The notes beneath the pieces are model-generated. The model was not told the origin of the DNA. It made no database searches and saw nothing but the letters and a program-made list of their open reading frames with translations. A DNA stretch of 64,000 bases. Source: an uncultured Paenibacillaceae bacterium (GTDB lineage Bacteria; Bacillota; Bacilli; Paenibacillales; DA-C8). Below are positions 63,965-64,000 of this stretch, piece by piece. Numbering within the stretch: position 1 is the first letter of the stretch; the number at the start of each line of letters is the position of its first letter. The stretch is from assembly GCA_937957685.1 (NCBI GenBank), contig CALGAO010000007.1:42687-106686 (forward strand). The letters run 5' to 3'. The translations under genes were made by a program, and so were the position numbers.

Positions 63965-64000
63965 GTGAACGAATGCGGAAAAGCATGGAAAAAGGCTTCC
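63965..64000 (+). CDS. Possible start of a further gene, cut by the window edge
   Basis: AAAGGA (63953-63958) is followed by GTG 63965, and ATG 63973 opens another frame. A TAAAAT element lies just upstream (about 63931). Only about a dozen codons are visible, so neither frame nor product can be decided. Confidence 0.2.
   Translation, partial: MNECGKAWKKAS

Overview
The window looks like a chromosomal segment from a fairly high-GC, endospore-forming member of the Firmicutes, most likely Paenibacillaceae. This rests on the gene order, on strong Shine-Dalgarno sites of the AGGAGGTGATC type with ATG/GTG/TTG starts, on a CIRCE element upstream of hrcA, on a T-box leader before glyQS, on a Bacillus-type RNase P RNA, and on sporulation genes (yqfC, yqfD). 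The backbone follows the Bacillus subtilis block hemW-hrcA-grpE-dnaK-dnaJ-prmA-rsmE-mtaB-yqeW-rpsU-yqeY-nfeD-floA-yqfC-yqfD-phoH-pgpH-ybeY-dgkA-cdd-era-yqzL-recO-glyQ-glyS-yqxD-dnaG-rpoD-trmK-nif3. Family assignments come from recalled family knowledge; no search was run.

Layout. 1-6250: the end of hemW, a GNAT acetyltransferase and the HrcA-controlled chaperone operon. 6300-19330: a stretch of accessory genes between dnaJ and prmA, which are adjacent in B. subtilis. It holds an EamA transporter, a three-gene pentonate cassette (2-keto-3-deoxypentonate dehydratase of the FAH fold, alpha-ketoglutarate semialdehyde dehydrogenase, YjhG/YagF xylonate dehydratase), a PEP/pyruvate-binding protein, two tRNAs (Pro, Gly), a YkvI-type membrane protein, a stand-alone glutamate-synthase FMN domain, a YfhD-like peptide, a pair of small paralogues and a GH43 beta-xylosidase C-terminal fragment. 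19580-25240: prmA, a site-2 protease, rsmE, mtaB, deoC and a lipoprotein. 25640-36164: a Na/Pi transporter (minus strand), an RlmI-like methyltransferase and addBA. 36460-49680: HIT, rpsU-yqeY, nfeD-floA, yqfC-yqfD-phoH-pgpH-ybeY, a fused dgkA-cdd, era, yqzL and recO. 49665-59825: T-box glyQS, yqxD, dnaG, rpoD, trmK and nif3. 60006-64000: rnpB, a secreted or anchored subtilisin-like protease on the minus strand, a YpuI-like gene, a DUF1540 gene and a small membrane protein.

How the parts work together. Most of the window is housekeeping: protein folding, tRNA and rRNA modification, ribosome maturation, DNA repair, replication initiation, the primary sigma factor and glycyl-tRNA supply. The pentonate cassette would convert D-xylonate (or a related pentonate) to 2-oxoglutarate, i.e. 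the lower Weimberg route. However, its dehydratase is cut by an in-frame TAG 70 codons before the family's usual end.

Most unusual points: (1) diacylglycerol/undecaprenol kinase and cytidine deaminase are one reading frame, with an extra transmembrane segment that would put the deaminase back in the cytosol; (2) the amber codon in the xylonate dehydratase; (3) a subtilisin-like protease with a Cache-like N-terminal region; (4) a PEP-synthase-like ATP-grasp protein with a RecA/KaiC-like N-terminus that lacks a Walker A motif; (5) spacers repeatedly carrying short decayed tandem duplications, including one derived from the 3' end of trmK.
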